64,000 bases of DNA from Enterobacter vonholyi (GTDB lineage Bacteria; Pseudomonadota; Gammaproteobacteria; Enterobacterales; Enterobacteriaceae): the NCBI RefSeq assembly GCF_008364555.1, contig NZ_VTUC01000038.1, positions 62,001-126,000 of the forward strand, written 5' to 3'. Numbering within the stretch: the stretch's first letter is position 1; every line of letters starts with the position of its first letter. Position numbers and translations under genes: made by a program. Below are positions 9,424 to 19,365 of the stretch, piece by piece. Under the pieces are notes generated by a model that was not told the DNA's origin, searched no databases, and saw nothing but the letters and a program-made list of their open reading frames with translations.

Positions 9424-9468
9424 TAGTTGCTAGCAAATTATTAACAAAAACTGACGAGTACACTTTCT

Positions 9469-11859
9469 ATGGCTGAAACAAACTCTAAACAGCCGCGTCT
9501 ACTGGTGACATTAACAGCAGCGTTCGCAGCCTTCTGCGCGCTGTATCTGTTAATCGGTGGCGTCTGGCTGGTCGCTTTAGGCGGCTCCTGGTACTACCCG
9601 ATTGCGGGCCTGGTGATGGTTGCCGTAACCGTCCTGCTGTTGCGTAGAAAACAATCCGCACTGTGGCTGTATGCCGCATTCCTTCTTGCCACCATGATCT
9701 GGGGCGTCTGGGAAGTCGGCTTTGACTTCTGGGCGCTGACGCCGCGCAGCGATATTCTGGTCTTCTTCGGTATATGGCTGATCCTGCCGTTTGTCTGGCG
9801 TCGCCTGATCGTGCCGTCCAGCGGTGCCGTTGCGGCGCTGGTAGTAGCCCTGCTGATCAGCGGCGGTATCCTGACCTGGGCCGGCTTTAACGACCCGCAG
9901 GAGATCAACGGTACGCTGAACGCAGAATCGACGCCTGCGGCGGCGATCTCTCAGGTCGCTGACGGCGACTGGCCTGCCTATGGTCGTAACCAGGAAGGCC
10001 AGCGTTACTCCCCGCTGAAGCAGATCAACGCGGACAACGTTAAAAACCTGAAAGAAGCCTGGGTATTCCGTACCGGCGACCTGAAGATGCCGAACGATCC
10101 GGGTGAACTGACCAACGAAGTGACGCCAATTAAAGTCGGCGATATGCTTTATCTGTGTACGGCGCACCAGCGTCTGTTCGCGCTCGACGCGGCCACCGGT
10201 AAAGAGAAATGGCACTTCGACCCACAGCTGAACTCCAACCCGTCCTTCCAGCACGTGACCTGCCGTGGCGTCTCTTACCACGAAGCGCGCCCGGATAATG
10301 CGAGCCCGGAAGTCATTGCCGACTGTCCTCGCCGCATCATGCTGCCGGTCAACGATGGTCGCCTGTTCGCCATCAATGCCGAAACGGGCAAGCTGTGCGA
10401 AACCTTTGCCAACAAAGGTATCCTGAATCTGCAGACCAACATGCCTGACACCACGCCGGGTCTGTATGAGCCAACCTCACCGCCAATCATCACCGATAAA
10501 ACCATCGTGATTGCCGGTTCGGTAACGGATAACTTCTCCACGCGTGAAACCTCCGGCGTTATCCGTGGTTTCGACGTGAATACCGGTAAACTGCTGTGGG
10601 CCTTCGACCCGGGCGCGAAAGATCCAAACGCGATCCCGTCTGACGAGCACACCTTTACCTTTAACTCGCCAAACTCCTGGGCACCAGCGGCGTATGACGC
10701 GAAGCTGGACCTGGTCTACCTGCCGATGGGCGTTACTACGCCAGATATCTGGGGCGGTAACCGCACGCCGGAGCAGGAACGTTATGCCAGCGCTATCGTG
10801 GCGTTGAACGCAACCACCGGTAAGCTGGCCTGGAGCTATCAGACCGTACACCACGATCTGTGGGATATGGATATGCCGTCCCAGCCAACGCTGGCGGACA
10901 TTACCGTTAACGGCAAAACCGTGCCGGTGATTTACGCCCCGGCGAAAACCGGCAACATCTTCGTGCTGGATCGCAGCAACGGCAAGCTGGTTGTGCCTGC
11001 CCCGGAAAAACCGGTACCGCAGGGTGCGGCGAAAGGCGATTACGTCAGCAAAACCCAGCCGTTCTCCGACCTGAGCTTCCGTCCGAAGAAAGACCTCAGC
11101 GGGGCAGACATGTGGGGCGCCACAATGTTTGACCAGCTGGTGTGCCGCGTGATGTTCCATCAGCTGCGCTATGAAGGCATCTTCACCCCGCCTTCTGAGC
11201 AGGGCACGCTGGTCTTCCCGGGTAACCTGGGGATGTTCGAGTGGGGCGGGATCTCCGTTGATCCTAACCGTCAGGTGGCAATTGCCAACCCGATGGCGCT
11301 GCCGTTCGTTTCCCGTCTGATCCCACGCGGTCCGGGCAACCCAATGGAACAGCCGAAAGACGCGAAAGGCAGCGGTACCGAAGCCGGCATTCAGCCGCAG
11401 TACGGCGTACCGTTCGGCGTAACGCTGAACCCGTTCCTGTCTCCGTTTGGTCTGCCGTGTAAACAGCCTGCCTGGGGTTACATCTCCGGTCTGGATCTGA
11501 AAACTAACCAGATCGTGTGGAAAAAACGTATTGGTACGCCACAGGACAGCATGCCGTTCCCTATGCCGGTTCCGGTGCCGTTCAATATGGGTATGCCAAT
11601 GCTGGGTGGCCCAATTTCCACCGCCGGTAACGTGCTGTTCATCGCGGCAACCGCAGATAACTACCTGCGCGCGTACAACATGACCAACGGTGAGAAACTG
11701 TGGCAAGGCCGTCTGCCAGCGGGTGGACAAGCCACGCCGATGACCTATGAAGTGAATGGCAAGCAGTACGTTGTCATCTCTGCGGGCGGTCACGGTTCGT
11801 TTGGCACGAAGATGGGCGACTATATTGTCGCGTATGCGCTGCCTGACGAAAACAAGTAA
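9469..11859 (+). CDS. gcd: PQQ-dependent membrane glucose dehydrogenase
   Basis: Oxidises glucose to gluconolactone in the periplasm and passes electrons to ubiquinone. The 796-residue protein has five hydrophobic N-terminal segments (about 12-145) followed by a periplasmic beta-propeller that binds PQQ and a metal ion. Catalytic Asp466 (LWD) and Lys493 (APAKTGN), as numbered in E. coli, fall at the same positions. E. coli makes the apoenzyme but no PQQ; some Enterobacter relatives make PQQ and dissolve mineral phosphate this way. No pqq genes are in this window. The end is followed by an inverted REP pair. Confidence 0.97.
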   Translation: MAETNSKQPRLLVTLTAAFAAFCALYLLIGGVWLVALGGSWYYPIAGLVMVAVTVLLLRRKQSALWLYAAFLLATMIWGVWEVGFDFWALTPRSDILVFFGIWLILPFVWRRLIVPSSGAVAALVVALLISGGILTWAGFNDPQEINGTLNAESTPAAAISQVADGDWPAYGRNQEGQRYSPLKQINADNVKNLKEAWVFRTGDLKMPNDPGELTNEVTPIKVGDMLYLCTAHQRLFALDAATGKEKWHFDPQLNSNPSFQHVTCRGVSYHEARPDNASPEVIADCPRRIMLPVNDGRLFAINAETGKLCETFANKGILNLQTNMPDTTPGLYEPTSPPIITDKTIVIAGSVTDNFSTRETSGVIRGFDVNTGKLLWAFDPGAKDPNAIPSDEHTFTFNSPNSWAPAAYDAKLDLVYLPMGVTTPDIWGGNRTPEQERYASAIVALNATTGKLAWSYQTVHHDLWDMDMPSQPTLADITVNGKTVPVIYAPAKTGNIFVLDRSNGKLVVPAPEKPVPQGAAKGDYVSKTQPFSDLSFRPKKDLSGADMWGATMFDQLVCRVMFHQLRYEGIFTPPSEQGTLVFPGNLGMFEWGGISVDPNRQVAIANPMALPFVSRLIPRGPGNPMEQPKDAKGSGTEAGIQPQYGVPFGVTLNPFLSPFGLPCKQPAWGYISGLDLKTNQIVWKKRIGTPQDSMPFPMPVPVPFNMGMPMLGGPISTAGNVLFIAATADNYLRAYNMTNGEKLWQGRLPAGGQATPMTYEVNGKQYVVISAGGHGSFGTKMGDYIVAYALPDENK

Positions 11860-11866
11860 CTGAAAA

Positions 11867-11940
11867 GCCCGGTGGCGCTTACGCTTACCGGGCCTATGGA
11901 TACGCTATGTAGGCCGGGTAAGGCGAAGCCGCCACCCGGC
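11867..11940. repeat. Inverted pair of REP elements (BIME) between gcd and cueO
   Basis: Two REP palindromes face each other: 11867-11894 (GCCCGGTGGCGC...CCGGGCC) and 11912-11940 (GGCCGGGTAAGG...CCACCCGGC), the second followed by a T7 run at 11941-11947. This is the classic enterobacterial bacterial interspersed mosaic element at the 3' ends of convergent genes. It probably protects both mRNAs from 3' exonucleases and may end the gcd transcript. Confidence 0.85.
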
Positions 11941-11945
11941 TTTTT

Positions 11946-13514
11946 TTATACGGTAAAGCCCAGCATCATCCCCGTATCTTCATGTTCCAGCAGATGGCAG
12001 TGCGCCATGTAGGCAAACTCCCTCGGCGCGTCGTGGTCAAACTTCACCAGCACCTCGCTGACGCCGCCCTCCACCTTCACCGTATCCTTCCAGCCCGCGC
12101 GATGCGCGTCCGGCGCTTTACCGTTCTCAGAGAGAATGCGGAACTGGGTGCCGTGGATATGGAACGGATGCAGCATCATGTCCCCTTCGCCTGAAATCAC
12201 CCAGCGCTCAAACTGGCCCTTTGTCGCAGCAAACATCGGCGTATTCATATCGAACGCCTTGCCGTTGATCATATTGGCGTTGTGGAAATCAAAGCCATGG
12301 TCGCCGTGATTCATGTTCCCCATGCCGCCCATTTTTCCATGGTCCATATTCATATGGCCCATCATCTGCCCGTGATGCATTCCCGCCATCGCCTTATCGC
12401 CATATTTCGCCATCAGCGCCTGCATGCCCATCATATCGAGCATCGGGTTCATAGAGAGCTGCAGCTTGCGTTGCGTAAGCCCATCAAGCGACGGAAGTGC
12501 TGGCATAGTGGTTAACGTATCAGGGAGCGTGCCGGAAGCGGTCACCGGTAAAGGCTGGATACGCAGCACCGGGTGCGGCTTGTCAAACGGCGCGACCGCC
12601 ATCCCCATCTGGCTAACCGGCAGCGTCACGAGGTCAAACGCCTTGCCGTCGCTGATGTCCACCAGCACCTCAAAGCGTTCGCCCATCAGCATCGGCAGCT
12701 CACTCAATTTCACCGGCTCCGGTAGCAGGCCGCCGTCACTGGCGACCACGTACAGCGGACGCTTATCGCTGGTGGCGAAGTTGAGGGAACGCGCGTTACA
12801 GCCGTTAAGCAGACGCAGGCGCAGCCAGCCCTTCGGCGCGGCGTGCTGAGGATAAATGGCGCCGTTGGTCAGCAGCGTGTCGCCAAACCAGCCTACCGCC
12901 GCGCTCATCACGTCCAGCTGGTAGTCAATTTGCCCGTCAGCGGTGAATTTCTTGTCCTGCACAATCACCGGCACATCGTCGATGCCCCACTGCTTCGGCA
13001 AGCGCAGCAGGCGGCTTTCGTCGTCTTCAATCAGCACCAGCCCCGCCAGCCCCATCGCCACCTGATGGCCCGTTTTACCATGCTGATGCGGATGGAACCA
13101 GCAGGTCGCCGCGCGCTGGTCGGGCGTAAAGGTGACGATGCGCGAACCGCCCGCTTTGATGATGCCCTGCGGCCCGCCGTCCACCTCTCCCGGCACTTCC
13201 AGCCCGTGCCAGTGCAGCGTCGTCTCTTCAGCGAGCGTGTTGTGGATATCCACCGTCACCGCTTTCCCTTTACGCAGCTGAAGCGCCGGACCGAGCAAAT
13301 TACCGTTATAGCCCCACGTCGTAGCGTTGTGCTCGCCGAACGTCGTGTTACCGGCCTGAACCACAAGCTGGATACGGCTTCGCGCATCAGCGGTCACTAA
13401 ATCAGGAATGGGTAAGGCTGGCCTGTCGGCCGCGAAAACCGCGCGGCTCCAGAGAGGTAATGCGCTGGCAGCCCCCAGCACAGCGGAATATTTTAAAAAA
13501 TCACGACGTTGCAT
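11946..13514 (-). CDS. cueO: Multicopper oxidase (cuprous oxidase) CueO
   Basis: Periplasmic laccase-type enzyme that oxidises toxic Cu(I) to Cu(II). The 522-residue protein begins with a twin-arginine signal ([11 protein letters not shown] cleavage near 28), so it is exported folded by Tat. Copper ligand motifs HWHG (101-104), HPHQHG (141-146), HPFHIHG (449-455) and [13 protein letters not shown] (505-517) are complete. A methionine/histidine-rich lid (about 355-402) covers the type 1 site and binds extra copper. I chose the ATG six bases after AAGGAA; the MNM start directly abuts that site. It sits behind a CueR-type promoter. Confidence 0.96.
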   Translation of the reverse strand: MQRRDFLKYSAVLGAASALPLWSRAVFAADRPALPIPDLVTADARSRIQLVVQAGNTTFGEHNATTWGYNGNLLGPALQLRKGKAVTVDIHNTLAEETTLHWHGLEVPGEVDGGPQGIIKAGGSRIVTFTPDQRAATCWFHPHQHGKTGHQVAMGLAGLVLIEDDESRLLRLPKQWGIDDVPVIVQDKKFTADGQIDYQLDVMSAAVGWFGDTLLTNGAIYPQHAAPKGWLRLRLLNGCNARSLNFATSDKRPLYVVASDGGLLPEPVKLSELPMLMGERFEVLVDISDGKAFDLVTLPVSQMGMAVAPFDKPHPVLRIQPLPVTASGTLPDTLTTMPALPSLDGLTQRKLQLSMNPMLDMMGMQALMAKYGDKAMAGMHHGQMMGHMNMDHGKMGGMGNMNHGDHGFDFHNANMINGKAFDMNTPMFAATKGQFERWVISGEGDMMLHPFHIHGTQFRILSENGKAPDAHRAGWKDTVKVEGGVSEVLVKFDHDAPREFAYMAHCHLLEHEDTGMMLGFTV

Positions 13515-13548
13515 GTTCATTTCCTTATTTCCAGCAGGCGATCTTTTG

Positions 13549-13579
13549 AGCATAAACCCTCCCCTTACCGGAAGGTCAA
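13549..13579 (-). promoter_or_regulatory. CueR-regulated promoter of cueO
   Basis: On the minus strand TTGACC and TATGCT are separated by 19 bp, the long spacer typical of MerR-family promoters, and the spacer holds a dyad (CCTTCC...GGGAGG) like those at E. coli copA and cueO. CueR bound to Cu(I) would untwist this DNA so that RNA polymerase can use it. The CueR gene is not in the window. Confidence 0.8.
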
Positions 13580-13659
13580 GTAAAGCGGCAATAATAAAGA
13601 TCGTCGCACTGGCATCAAGTATGCTAACGTTAATTTTCCGTGAAGAAGTGGTAGAAGCA

Positions 13660-14007
13660 ATGAAGACGTTTTTCAGGACAATTTTGTTCGGTAGCCTGAT
13701 GGCAATGTGTGCGAACAGCTATGCGCTAAGTGAAAATGAAGCGGAAGATATGGCCGATTTAACGGCGGTTTTTGTATTCCTGAAAAATGATTGTGGCTAC
13801 CAGAATTTACCCAACGGGCAGATTCGCCGCGCGCTGGTCTTTTTTGCCCAGCAGAACCAGTGGGATCTCAGCAACTACGACAGCTTCGACATGAAGGCGC
13901 TCGGCGAAGACAGCTACCGTGACTTAAGCGGTATTGGCATTCCCACTGCTAAAAAATGCAAAGCGCTGGCTCGCGACTCACTCAGCCTGCTCGCCTACGT
14001 TAAATAA
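13660..14007 (+). CDS. yacC: Small exported PulS/OutS-family protein YacC
   Basis: A 115-residue protein with a signal peptide (cleavage probably after NSYA, near residue 22) and a mature domain with two cysteines (NDCGYQ, KKCKAL) that can form a disulfide. It matches E. coli YacC, assigned to the PulS/OutS pilotin-like family, which helps secretins reach the outer membrane. There is no lipobox, so a lipoprotein pilotin role is not shown. The ATG at 13660 was chosen by homology; the open frame extends further upstream. No type II secretion genes are nearby, and speE follows after 114 nt. Confidence 0.85.
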   Translation: MKTFFRTILFGSLMAMCANSYALSENEAEDMADLTAVFVFLKNDCGYQNLPNGQIRRALVFFAQQNQWDLSNYDSFDMKALGEDSYRDLSGIGIPTAKKCKALARDSLSLLAYVK

Positions 14008-14121
14008 CCTTCCCGACGCCTCCTGTTGAACCTCTGGCCGTGCAACCACGGTTAGAGTTAGCTATCATGTTTCGCTCATTTTTTGCGAGCGTAACGGATG
14101 TTTACACAGGAGGAGTTCGCT

Positions 14122-14991
14122 ATGGCCGACCACACGTTGTGGCATGAAACATTGCATGACCAGTTTGGTCAGTACTTTGCCGTTGATAACGTGCTCTATC
14201 ATGAGAAAACCGATCACCAGGATCTGATCATCTTCGAAAATGCTGCCTTTGGCCGCGTGATGGCGCTGGACGGCGTGGTGCAAACCACCGAGCGCGACGA
14301 GTTTATTTATCATGAAATGATGACCCACGTCCCGCTCCTGGCGCACGGTCACGCGAAGCATGTTCTGATTATCGGCGGCGGCGACGGCGCAATGCTGCGT
14401 GAAGTGTCCCGCCATCGTTCCATTGAAACCATCACCATGGTGGAAATCGATGCGGGCGTCGTCTCTTTCTGCCGCCAGTACCTGCCCAACCACAATGCCG
14501 GCAGCTATGACGATCCCCGCTTTAGCCTGGTGATTGACGACGGCGTTAACTTTGTTAACCAGACCTCGCAGACCTTTGACGTGATTATCTCCGACTGCAC
14601 CGACCCTATTGGCCCAGGCGCGTCGCTGTTCACTTCCTCGTTCTACGAAGGCTGCAAGCGCTGCCTGAACCCGGGCGGGATCTTCGTCGCACAAAACGGC
14701 GTCTGCTTCCTGCAGCAGGATGAAGCGCTGGACAGCCATCGCAAGCTCAGCACCTATTTCGAGGATGTCAGCTTCTATCAGGCGGCCATTCCGACGTACT
14801 ACGGCGGGATCATGACCTTTGCCTGGGCAACGGATAACGACGTATTACGCCATCTCTCCACCGAAATTATTCAGGCCCGCTTCCATCAGGCAGGTCTTCA
14901 GTGCCGATACTACAATCCGGCTATTCATACCGCAGCGTTTGCTCTGCCGCAGTACCTGCAAGACGCATTATCCACTAAGGGGGTGAGCTAA
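14122..14991 (+). CDS. speE: Spermidine synthase (polyamine aminopropyltransferase)
   Basis: Transfers the aminopropyl group of decarboxylated SAM to putrescine, giving spermidine. The 289-residue product starts at ATG 14122 after CAGGAGGAG; an upstream in-frame ATG (14098) would overlap that site. The Rossmann motif [10 protein letters not shown] (85-94) and the acidic DCTDPIGP active-site loop are present. The stop TAA is followed without any gap by the speD start, so the two genes are translated together. Confidence 0.96.
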   Translation: MADHTLWHETLHDQFGQYFAVDNVLYHEKTDHQDLIIFENAAFGRVMALDGVVQTTERDEFIYHEMMTHVPLLAHGHAKHVLIIGGGDGAMLREVSRHRSIETITMVEIDAGVVSFCRQYLPNHNAGSYDDPRFSLVIDDGVNFVNQTSQTFDVIISDCTDPIGPGASLFTSSFYEGCKRCLNPGGIFVAQNGVCFLQQDEALDSHRKLSTYFEDVSFYQAAIPTYYGGIMTFAWATDNDVLRHLSTEIIQARFHQAGLQCRYYNPAIHTAAFALPQYLQDALSTKGVS

Positions 14992-15786
14992 TTGAAAAAG
15001 CTTAAACTGCATGGCTTTAACAATCTGACCAAAAGCCTGAGTTTTTGTATTTACGATATCTGCTATGCCAAAACAGCGGAAGAACGCGATGGTTACATCG
15101 CCTATATCGACGAACTCTACAACGCCAACCGTCTGACCGAGATCCTGTCAGAAACCTGTTCCATTATCGGCGCAAATATCCTGAATATCGCCCGACAGGA
15201 TTATGAACCCCAGGGCGCGAGCGTGACCATTCTGGTCAGCGAAGAGCCGGTTGACCCGAAGCTTATCGACAAAACGGAACATCCGGGCCCGCTGCCGGAA
15301 GTGGTTGTTGCCCACCTGGATAAAAGCCATATCTGCGTCCATACCTACCCGGAGAGTCACCCGGAAGGTGGGCTGTGTACGTTCCGCGCCGATATTGAAG
15401 TGTCGACCTGCGGCGTGATTTCCCCGCTGAACGCGCTGAACTATCTCATCCACCAGCTGGAATCGGATATCGTCACGATTGATTATCGCGTGCGCGGTTT
15501 TACTCGTGACGTCAACGGCATGAAGCACTTCATCGACCACGAGATCAACTCCATACAGAACTTTATGTCCGAGGACATGAAATCGCTGTACGACATGATG
15601 GACGTGAACGTGTATCAGGAAAACATCTTCCATACCAAGATGTTACTTAAGGAGTTCGACCTTAAGCACTATATGTTCCACACGAAGCCGGAAGATTTAA
15701 GCGAAGAAGAGCGTAAGGCGATTACTGACCTGCTCTGGAAAGAGATGCGCGAGATTTACTACGGCCGTAATATTCCGGCCGTGTAA
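14992..15786 (+). CDS. speD: S-adenosylmethionine decarboxylase proenzyme, TTG start
   Basis: Supplies decarboxylated SAM to SpeE. The 264-residue proenzyme cleaves itself between Lys111 and Ser112 ([12 protein letters not shown]), and Ser112 becomes the catalytic pyruvoyl group; both residues are at the expected positions. The TTG start touches the speE stop, and the ribosome site (AAGGGGGTGAG) lies inside the speE end, which indicates translational coupling. A hairpin follows 7 nt after the stop. Confidence 0.96.
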   Translation: MKKLKLHGFNNLTKSLSFCIYDICYAKTAEERDGYIAYIDELYNANRLTEILSETCSIIGANILNIARQDYEPQGASVTILVSEEPVDPKLIDKTEHPGPLPEVVVAHLDKSHICVHTYPESHPEGGLCTFRADIEVSTCGVISPLNALNYLIHQLESDIVTIDYRVRGFTRDVNGMKHFIDHEINSIQNFMSEDMKSLYDMMDVNVYQENIFHTKMLLKEFDLKHYMFHTKPEDLSEEERKAITDLLWKEMREIYYGRNIPAV

Positions 15787-15793
15787 GAACAAG

Positions 15794-15822
15794 CCGGAGC
15801 AGGGATGCTCCGGGCTGTTATT
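15794..15822. terminator. Terminator between speD and yacL
   Basis: A perfect 8-bp stem (CCGGAGCA/TGCTCCGG, loop GGGA) is followed by GGCTGTTATTT. It lies between the convergent speD and yacL genes and its short T-rich tail favours the speD direction. Confidence 0.6.
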
Positions 15823-16180
15823 TCTGTTTCATGAAATCACGGTATGCGTTCACCACCTGAAGGAAGTCTTCTACGCCACACATCGACAGGCTCTCTTCGT
15901 CATAGTAGCTCATTCCCTCTTCCATCTCGTCACCTGAAAACTCGAGCTGGTTGGCACGCACCATGACCTCTTCACCATCCATCCACAGCGTATATTCATG
16001 CCCGGCGCGCTGCCAGGATCGTTCACTGCCTTTTACCGTATTTGCCGCCAGTTCAACCTCATCAAGAAGTGCGAGGTTTTCTTTCACCTCTTCGTTAAAC
16101 CAGTGTCCAACGGCTTCGTGGCCCATCGACATACGCACTTTCACCACTCCGGTGATGTCGCGCAGAAATTCGTAATCCAT
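15818..16180 (-). CDS. yacL: UPF0231 family protein YacL
   Basis: A 120-residue, acidic, soluble protein of the conserved enterobacterial UPF0231 family ([27 protein letters not shown]). No signal peptide or catalytic motif can be seen, and no function is known to me. It is a single gene between converging speD and a REP-like repeat, with its own start codon region free of other genes. Confidence 0.88.
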   Translation of the reverse strand: MDYEFLRDITGVVKVRMSMGHEAVGHWFNEEVKENLALLDEVELAANTVKGSERSWQRAGHEYTLWMDGEEVMVRANQLEFSGDEMEEGMSYYDEESLSMCGVEDFLQVVNAYRDFMKQK

Positions 16181-16291
16181 AGTGTTTTCCTCTGCAAAGC
16201 CATTAAGGTAATTATCGCAGCAGCGAGGAAGAAAAAAAGCGTGAGAGGTGGGAGGAATGAAAATAAAAAGGTGAGAGCAAGACCCTGCGGC

Positions 16292-16329
16292 CTGATGCCC
16301 TCACCCCGCCCCTCTCCCGTGGGAGAGGG
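16292..16329. repeat. GAGAGGG-type palindromic repeat, copy 2
   Basis: CTGATGCCCTCACCCC followed by CCCTCTCCC-GT-GGGAGAGGG is the reverse complement of the element at 8678-8716, differing at a few positions. It lies between the yacL start region and the acnB terminator. Confidence 0.7.
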
Positions 16330-16340
16330 TGCAAACACTA

Positions 16341-16365
16341 AAAACCGTCTCGTGGAGACGGTTTT
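16341..16365 (-). terminator. acnB terminator
   Basis: An 11-bp stem AAAACCGTCTC/GAGACGGTTTT with a 3-nt loop starts just after the acnB stop. The minus-strand stem ends in TTTT, as expected for an intrinsic terminator. Confidence 0.75.
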
Positions 16366-16370
16366 GCTGT

Positions 16371-18968
16371 TTATACTGCCGTCTGGAAGATAACCCCGTC
16401 AGCCTTCTCGGTGTACTGAGAGAGCTGGTCGAAGTTCAGATAGCGGTAGGTATCAACCGCAGTCTTATCCACCTGAGCCACGAAGGTCTGGTACTCTTCC
16501 GGCGTTGGCAGTTTGCCAATCAGCGCCGCAACCGCCGCCAGCTCAGCAGAAGCCAGGAATACGTTCGCACCGGTACCTAAACGGTTCGGGAAGTTACGGG
16601 TCGAGGTGGAGACCACCGTCGCGCCGTCGGCTACGCGCGCCTGGTTACCCATACACAGGGAACAGCCAGGAATTTCGATACGTGCACCGCTCTTACCAAA
16701 CACGCTGTAGTATCCCTCTTCGGTCAGCTGAGCCGCGTCCATACGGGTCGGCGGCGCCACCCACAGACGGGTTGGCAGCTGTCCTTTGTGGGTATCCAGC
16801 AGCTTACCGGCTGCGCGGAAGTGACCAATGTTGGTCATGCACGAACCGATGAATACTTCGTCGATCTTCTCGCCCTGAACTTCAGACAGCGGACGCGCGT
16901 CGTCCGGATCGTTCGGTGCACACAGGATTGGCTCTTTGATATCCGCCAGATCGATGTCGATCACCGCCGCGTACTCTGCGTCGGCATCGGCTTCCAGCAG
17001 TTGCGGATCGGCCAGCCATTTTTCCATGCCCTGGATACGACGCTCCAGCGTACGACGGTCGCCGTAGCCTTCTGCAATCATCCACTTCAGCAGCACGATG
17101 TTAGAGTTCAGGTACTCAATGATCGGCTCTTTGTTCAGCTTGATGGTACAGCCCGCGGCTGAACGCTCGGCGGAGGCATCGGTCAGCTCGAACGCCTGCT
17201 CAACCTTCAGATCCGGCAGACCTTCAATTTCCAGGATACGGCCAGAGAAGATGTTTTTCTTCCCTTTCTTCTCAACGGTCAGCAGACCCTGTTTAATCGC
17301 ATACAGCGGGATCGCGTGAACCAGGTCGCGCAGGGTGATACCCGGCTGCATTTTACCTTTGAAGCGCACCAGCACCGATTCCGGCATATCCAGCGGCATT
17401 ACGCCGGTCGCCGCAGCAAACGCCACCAGACCGGAACCCGCCGGGAAGGAGATACCGATTGGGAAACGGGTATGGGAGTCACCGCCGGTACCCACGGTAT
17501 CCGGCAGCAGCATACGGTTCAGCCAGGAGTGGATTACGCCGTCACCCGGACGCAGGGAAACACCGCCGCGGTTCATGATGAAGTCTGGCAGCGTGTGGTG
17601 CGTGGTCACGTCAACCGGCTTCGGATACGCCGCAGTGTGGCAGAAGGACTGCATCACCAGATCGGAAGAGAAGCCCAGGCACGCCAGGTCTTTCAGTTCG
17701 TCGCGGGTCATTGGGCCAGTGGTGTCCTGAGAACCTACGGAGGTCATCTTCGGCTCGCAGTATGCGCCAGGACGAACGCCGGCGACGCCGCAGGCGCGAC
17801 CGACCATTTTCTGTGCCAGAGAGTAACCGCGATTGCTTTCCGCCACGTCTTTCGCGTGACGGAATACATCACTGTGCGGCAGACCCAGCGCTTCACGCGC
17901 TTTGGTGGTCAGGCCACGGCCGATGATCAGCGGAATACGACCACCGGCACGCACTTCGTCGATCAGCACGTCGGTTTTCAGTTCAAAGCTTGCCAGCAGA
18001 TCGTTGGTTTCGTGGTTACGCACTTCACCTTTGTAAGGGTAAACGTCGATCACGTCGCCCATGTTCAGGTTAGAGACGTCCACTTCGATCGGCAGTGCGC
18101 CCGCATCTTCCATGGTGTTGAAGAAGATTGGCGCAATTTTACCGCCGAGGCACAGACCGCCGCCGCGCTTGTTTGGCACGTGCGGAATATCGTCGCCCAT
18201 GAACCACAGCACGGAGTTGGTCGCGGACTTACGGGAAGAACCGGTACCCACAACGTCACCCACGTAGGCCAGCGGGAACCCTTTTTTCTGCAGGGCTTCG
18301 ATCTGTTTGATCGGGCCAACGCTGCCCGGCTGATCCGGCTCAATGCCTTCACGGGCGTTTTTCAGCATCGCCAGGGCGTGCAGAGGGATATCCGGGCGAG
18401 ACCACGCGTCCGGTGCCGGAGAGAGGTCATCGGTGTTGGTTTCACCGGTTACTTTGAAGACGGTAACGGTGATTTTTTCAGCCAGCGCTGGACGGTTCAG
18501 GAACCATTCGGCATCGGCCCAGGACTGCATCACCTGTTTCGCATAGACGTTGCCAGCTTTGGCTTTTTCTTCCACATCGTAGAAGTTATCGAACATCAGC
18601 AGCGTAGAAGAGAGCGCTTTAGCGGCAATCGGTGCCAGCTTGTCGTTATCCAGCGCGTCAATCAGCGGATGAATGTTGTAACCACCCTGCATGGTGCCGA
18701 GCAGTTCAATGGCTTTTTCAGGAGTAACCAGTGGGGAGGTGGCTTCGCCTTTGGCGATAGCAGCAAGGAATCCGGCTTTTACGTAGGCAGCTTCATCTAC
18801 GCCAGGCGGTACGCGGTTGATCAACAGATCTAACAGAAATTCTTCTTCGCCCTTAGGCGGGTTCTTCAGCAGCTCGACGAGCGCGGCCATTTGGGTTGCA
18901 TCTAAAGGTTTGGGTACAATTCCCTCGGCGGCACGTTCTGCTACGTGCTTACGGTATTCTTCTAGCAC
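16371..18968 (-). CDS. acnB: Bifunctional aconitate hydratase 2 / 2-methylisocitrate dehydratase, GTG start
   Basis: Main TCA-cycle aconitase. From GTG 18968 ([16 protein letters not shown]), preceded by GAGGAG, it has 865 residues, exactly the E. coli length; the open frame reaches nine codons further with no homology. An N-terminal HEAT-like domain (about 1-160) is followed by the swivel domain and three aconitase domains. The [4Fe-4S] cysteines lie in GSCMTN and PGCSLC (C710, C769, C772 in E. coli numbering). Without its cluster AcnB of E. coli binds mRNA. A 505-residue antisense ORF here is a codon-bias artefact. Confidence 0.97.
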   Translation of the reverse strand: MLEEYRKHVAERAAEGIVPKPLDATQMAALVELLKNPPKGEEEFLLDLLINRVPPGVDEAAYVKAGFLAAIAKGEATSPLVTPEKAIELLGTMQGGYNIHPLIDALDNDKLAPIAAKALSSTLLMFDNFYDVEEKAKAGNVYAKQVMQSWADAEWFLNRPALAEKITVTVFKVTGETNTDDLSPAPDAWSRPDIPLHALAMLKNAREGIEPDQPGSVGPIKQIEALQKKGFPLAYVGDVVGTGSSRKSATNSVLWFMGDDIPHVPNKRGGGLCLGGKIAPIFFNTMEDAGALPIEVDVSNLNMGDVIDVYPYKGEVRNHETNDLLASFELKTDVLIDEVRAGGRIPLIIGRGLTTKAREALGLPHSDVFRHAKDVAESNRGYSLAQKMVGRACGVAGVRPGAYCEPKMTSVGSQDTTGPMTRDELKDLACLGFSSDLVMQSFCHTAAYPKPVDVTTHHTLPDFIMNRGGVSLRPGDGVIHSWLNRMLLPDTVGTGGDSHTRFPIGISFPAGSGLVAFAAATGVMPLDMPESVLVRFKGKMQPGITLRDLVHAIPLYAIKQGLLTVEKKGKKNIFSGRILEIEGLPDLKVEQAFELTDASAERSAAGCTIKLNKEPIIEYLNSNIVLLKWMIAEGYGDRRTLERRIQGMEKWLADPQLLEADADAEYAAVIDIDLADIKEPILCAPNDPDDARPLSEVQGEKIDEVFIGSCMTNIGHFRAAGKLLDTHKGQLPTRLWVAPPTRMDAAQLTEEGYYSVFGKSGARIEIPGCSLCMGNQARVADGATVVSTSTRNFPNRLGTGANVFLASAELAAVAALIGKLPTPEEYQTFVAQVDKTAVDTYRYLNFDQLSQYTEKADGVIFQTAV

Positions 18969-19365
18969 GACGGTTCTCCTCGCTCTCATTGTCATATGCG
19001 GCGGGCGTTCTCTTCACGCTCCTGTGAGACAGCAGTTTGTAGGGTAAATGCCCGATACCGCGTCGGGCAGCATAGCAGGATTTCTGCACAGTGTTAATCC
19101 GTTTACAAAAAAGCAACATTAAATAATTTGCTGAATCGTTAAGCATGGTGTAGCGGGGATTTAGGCCATCATTTGCGGTTTCTTCTGCACCGTGACGCTT
19201 CAGGTTTTCCTTCATCAGATATAATTGTGTAATAAATACTCACACTCTTTATCCGGACGTACCGGACGCTTCCCAATAAAAGTCAAAACGGTAAAAGGCG
19301 GGTGAATAATACTCACGCCAACCGTAACGCCTCACGGCACAGCGCTTGTCTCGTTGGAGTCATTT
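18969..19365. other. Intergenic region between divergent acnB and DUF3300 gene
   Basis: This 397-base gap holds the acnB promoter and leader on the minus side. On the plus side there are two AATACTCAC copies (19235-19243 and 19309-19317) upstream of the DUF3300 gene and a TTGGAG ribosome site. An 88-codon minus-strand frame (18949-19215) overlaps the acnB start and has no ribosome site or recognisable sequence; I do not call it a gene. Confidence 0.5.
19069..19097 (-). promoter_or_regulatory. Candidate acnB promoter
   Basis: On the minus strand TTAACA (19092-19097), a 17-bp spacer and TATGCT (19069-19074) with an upstream TG extension (TGCTATGCT) lie about 100 nt before the acnB GTG. I could not find a convincing CRP or ArcA site next to it, although both regulate acnB in E. 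coli. Confidence 0.55.

Noticed and set aside
10477..11793. 438-codon open frame antisense to gcd
   Set aside because: gcd is intact with its catalytic residues; the antisense frame is rich in His/Arg/Gln and has no domain.
17316..18833. 505-codon open frame on the plus strand, antisense to acnB
   Set aside because: It lies entirely within the well-matched acnB gene, has no ribosome site or family motifs, and its composition (His/Arg/Gln/Val rich) is what antisense reading of preferred codons gives.
18949..19215. 88-codon minus-strand frame overlapping the acnB start
   Set aside because: No ribosome site, no similarity known to me, and it spans the acnB promoter and leader.
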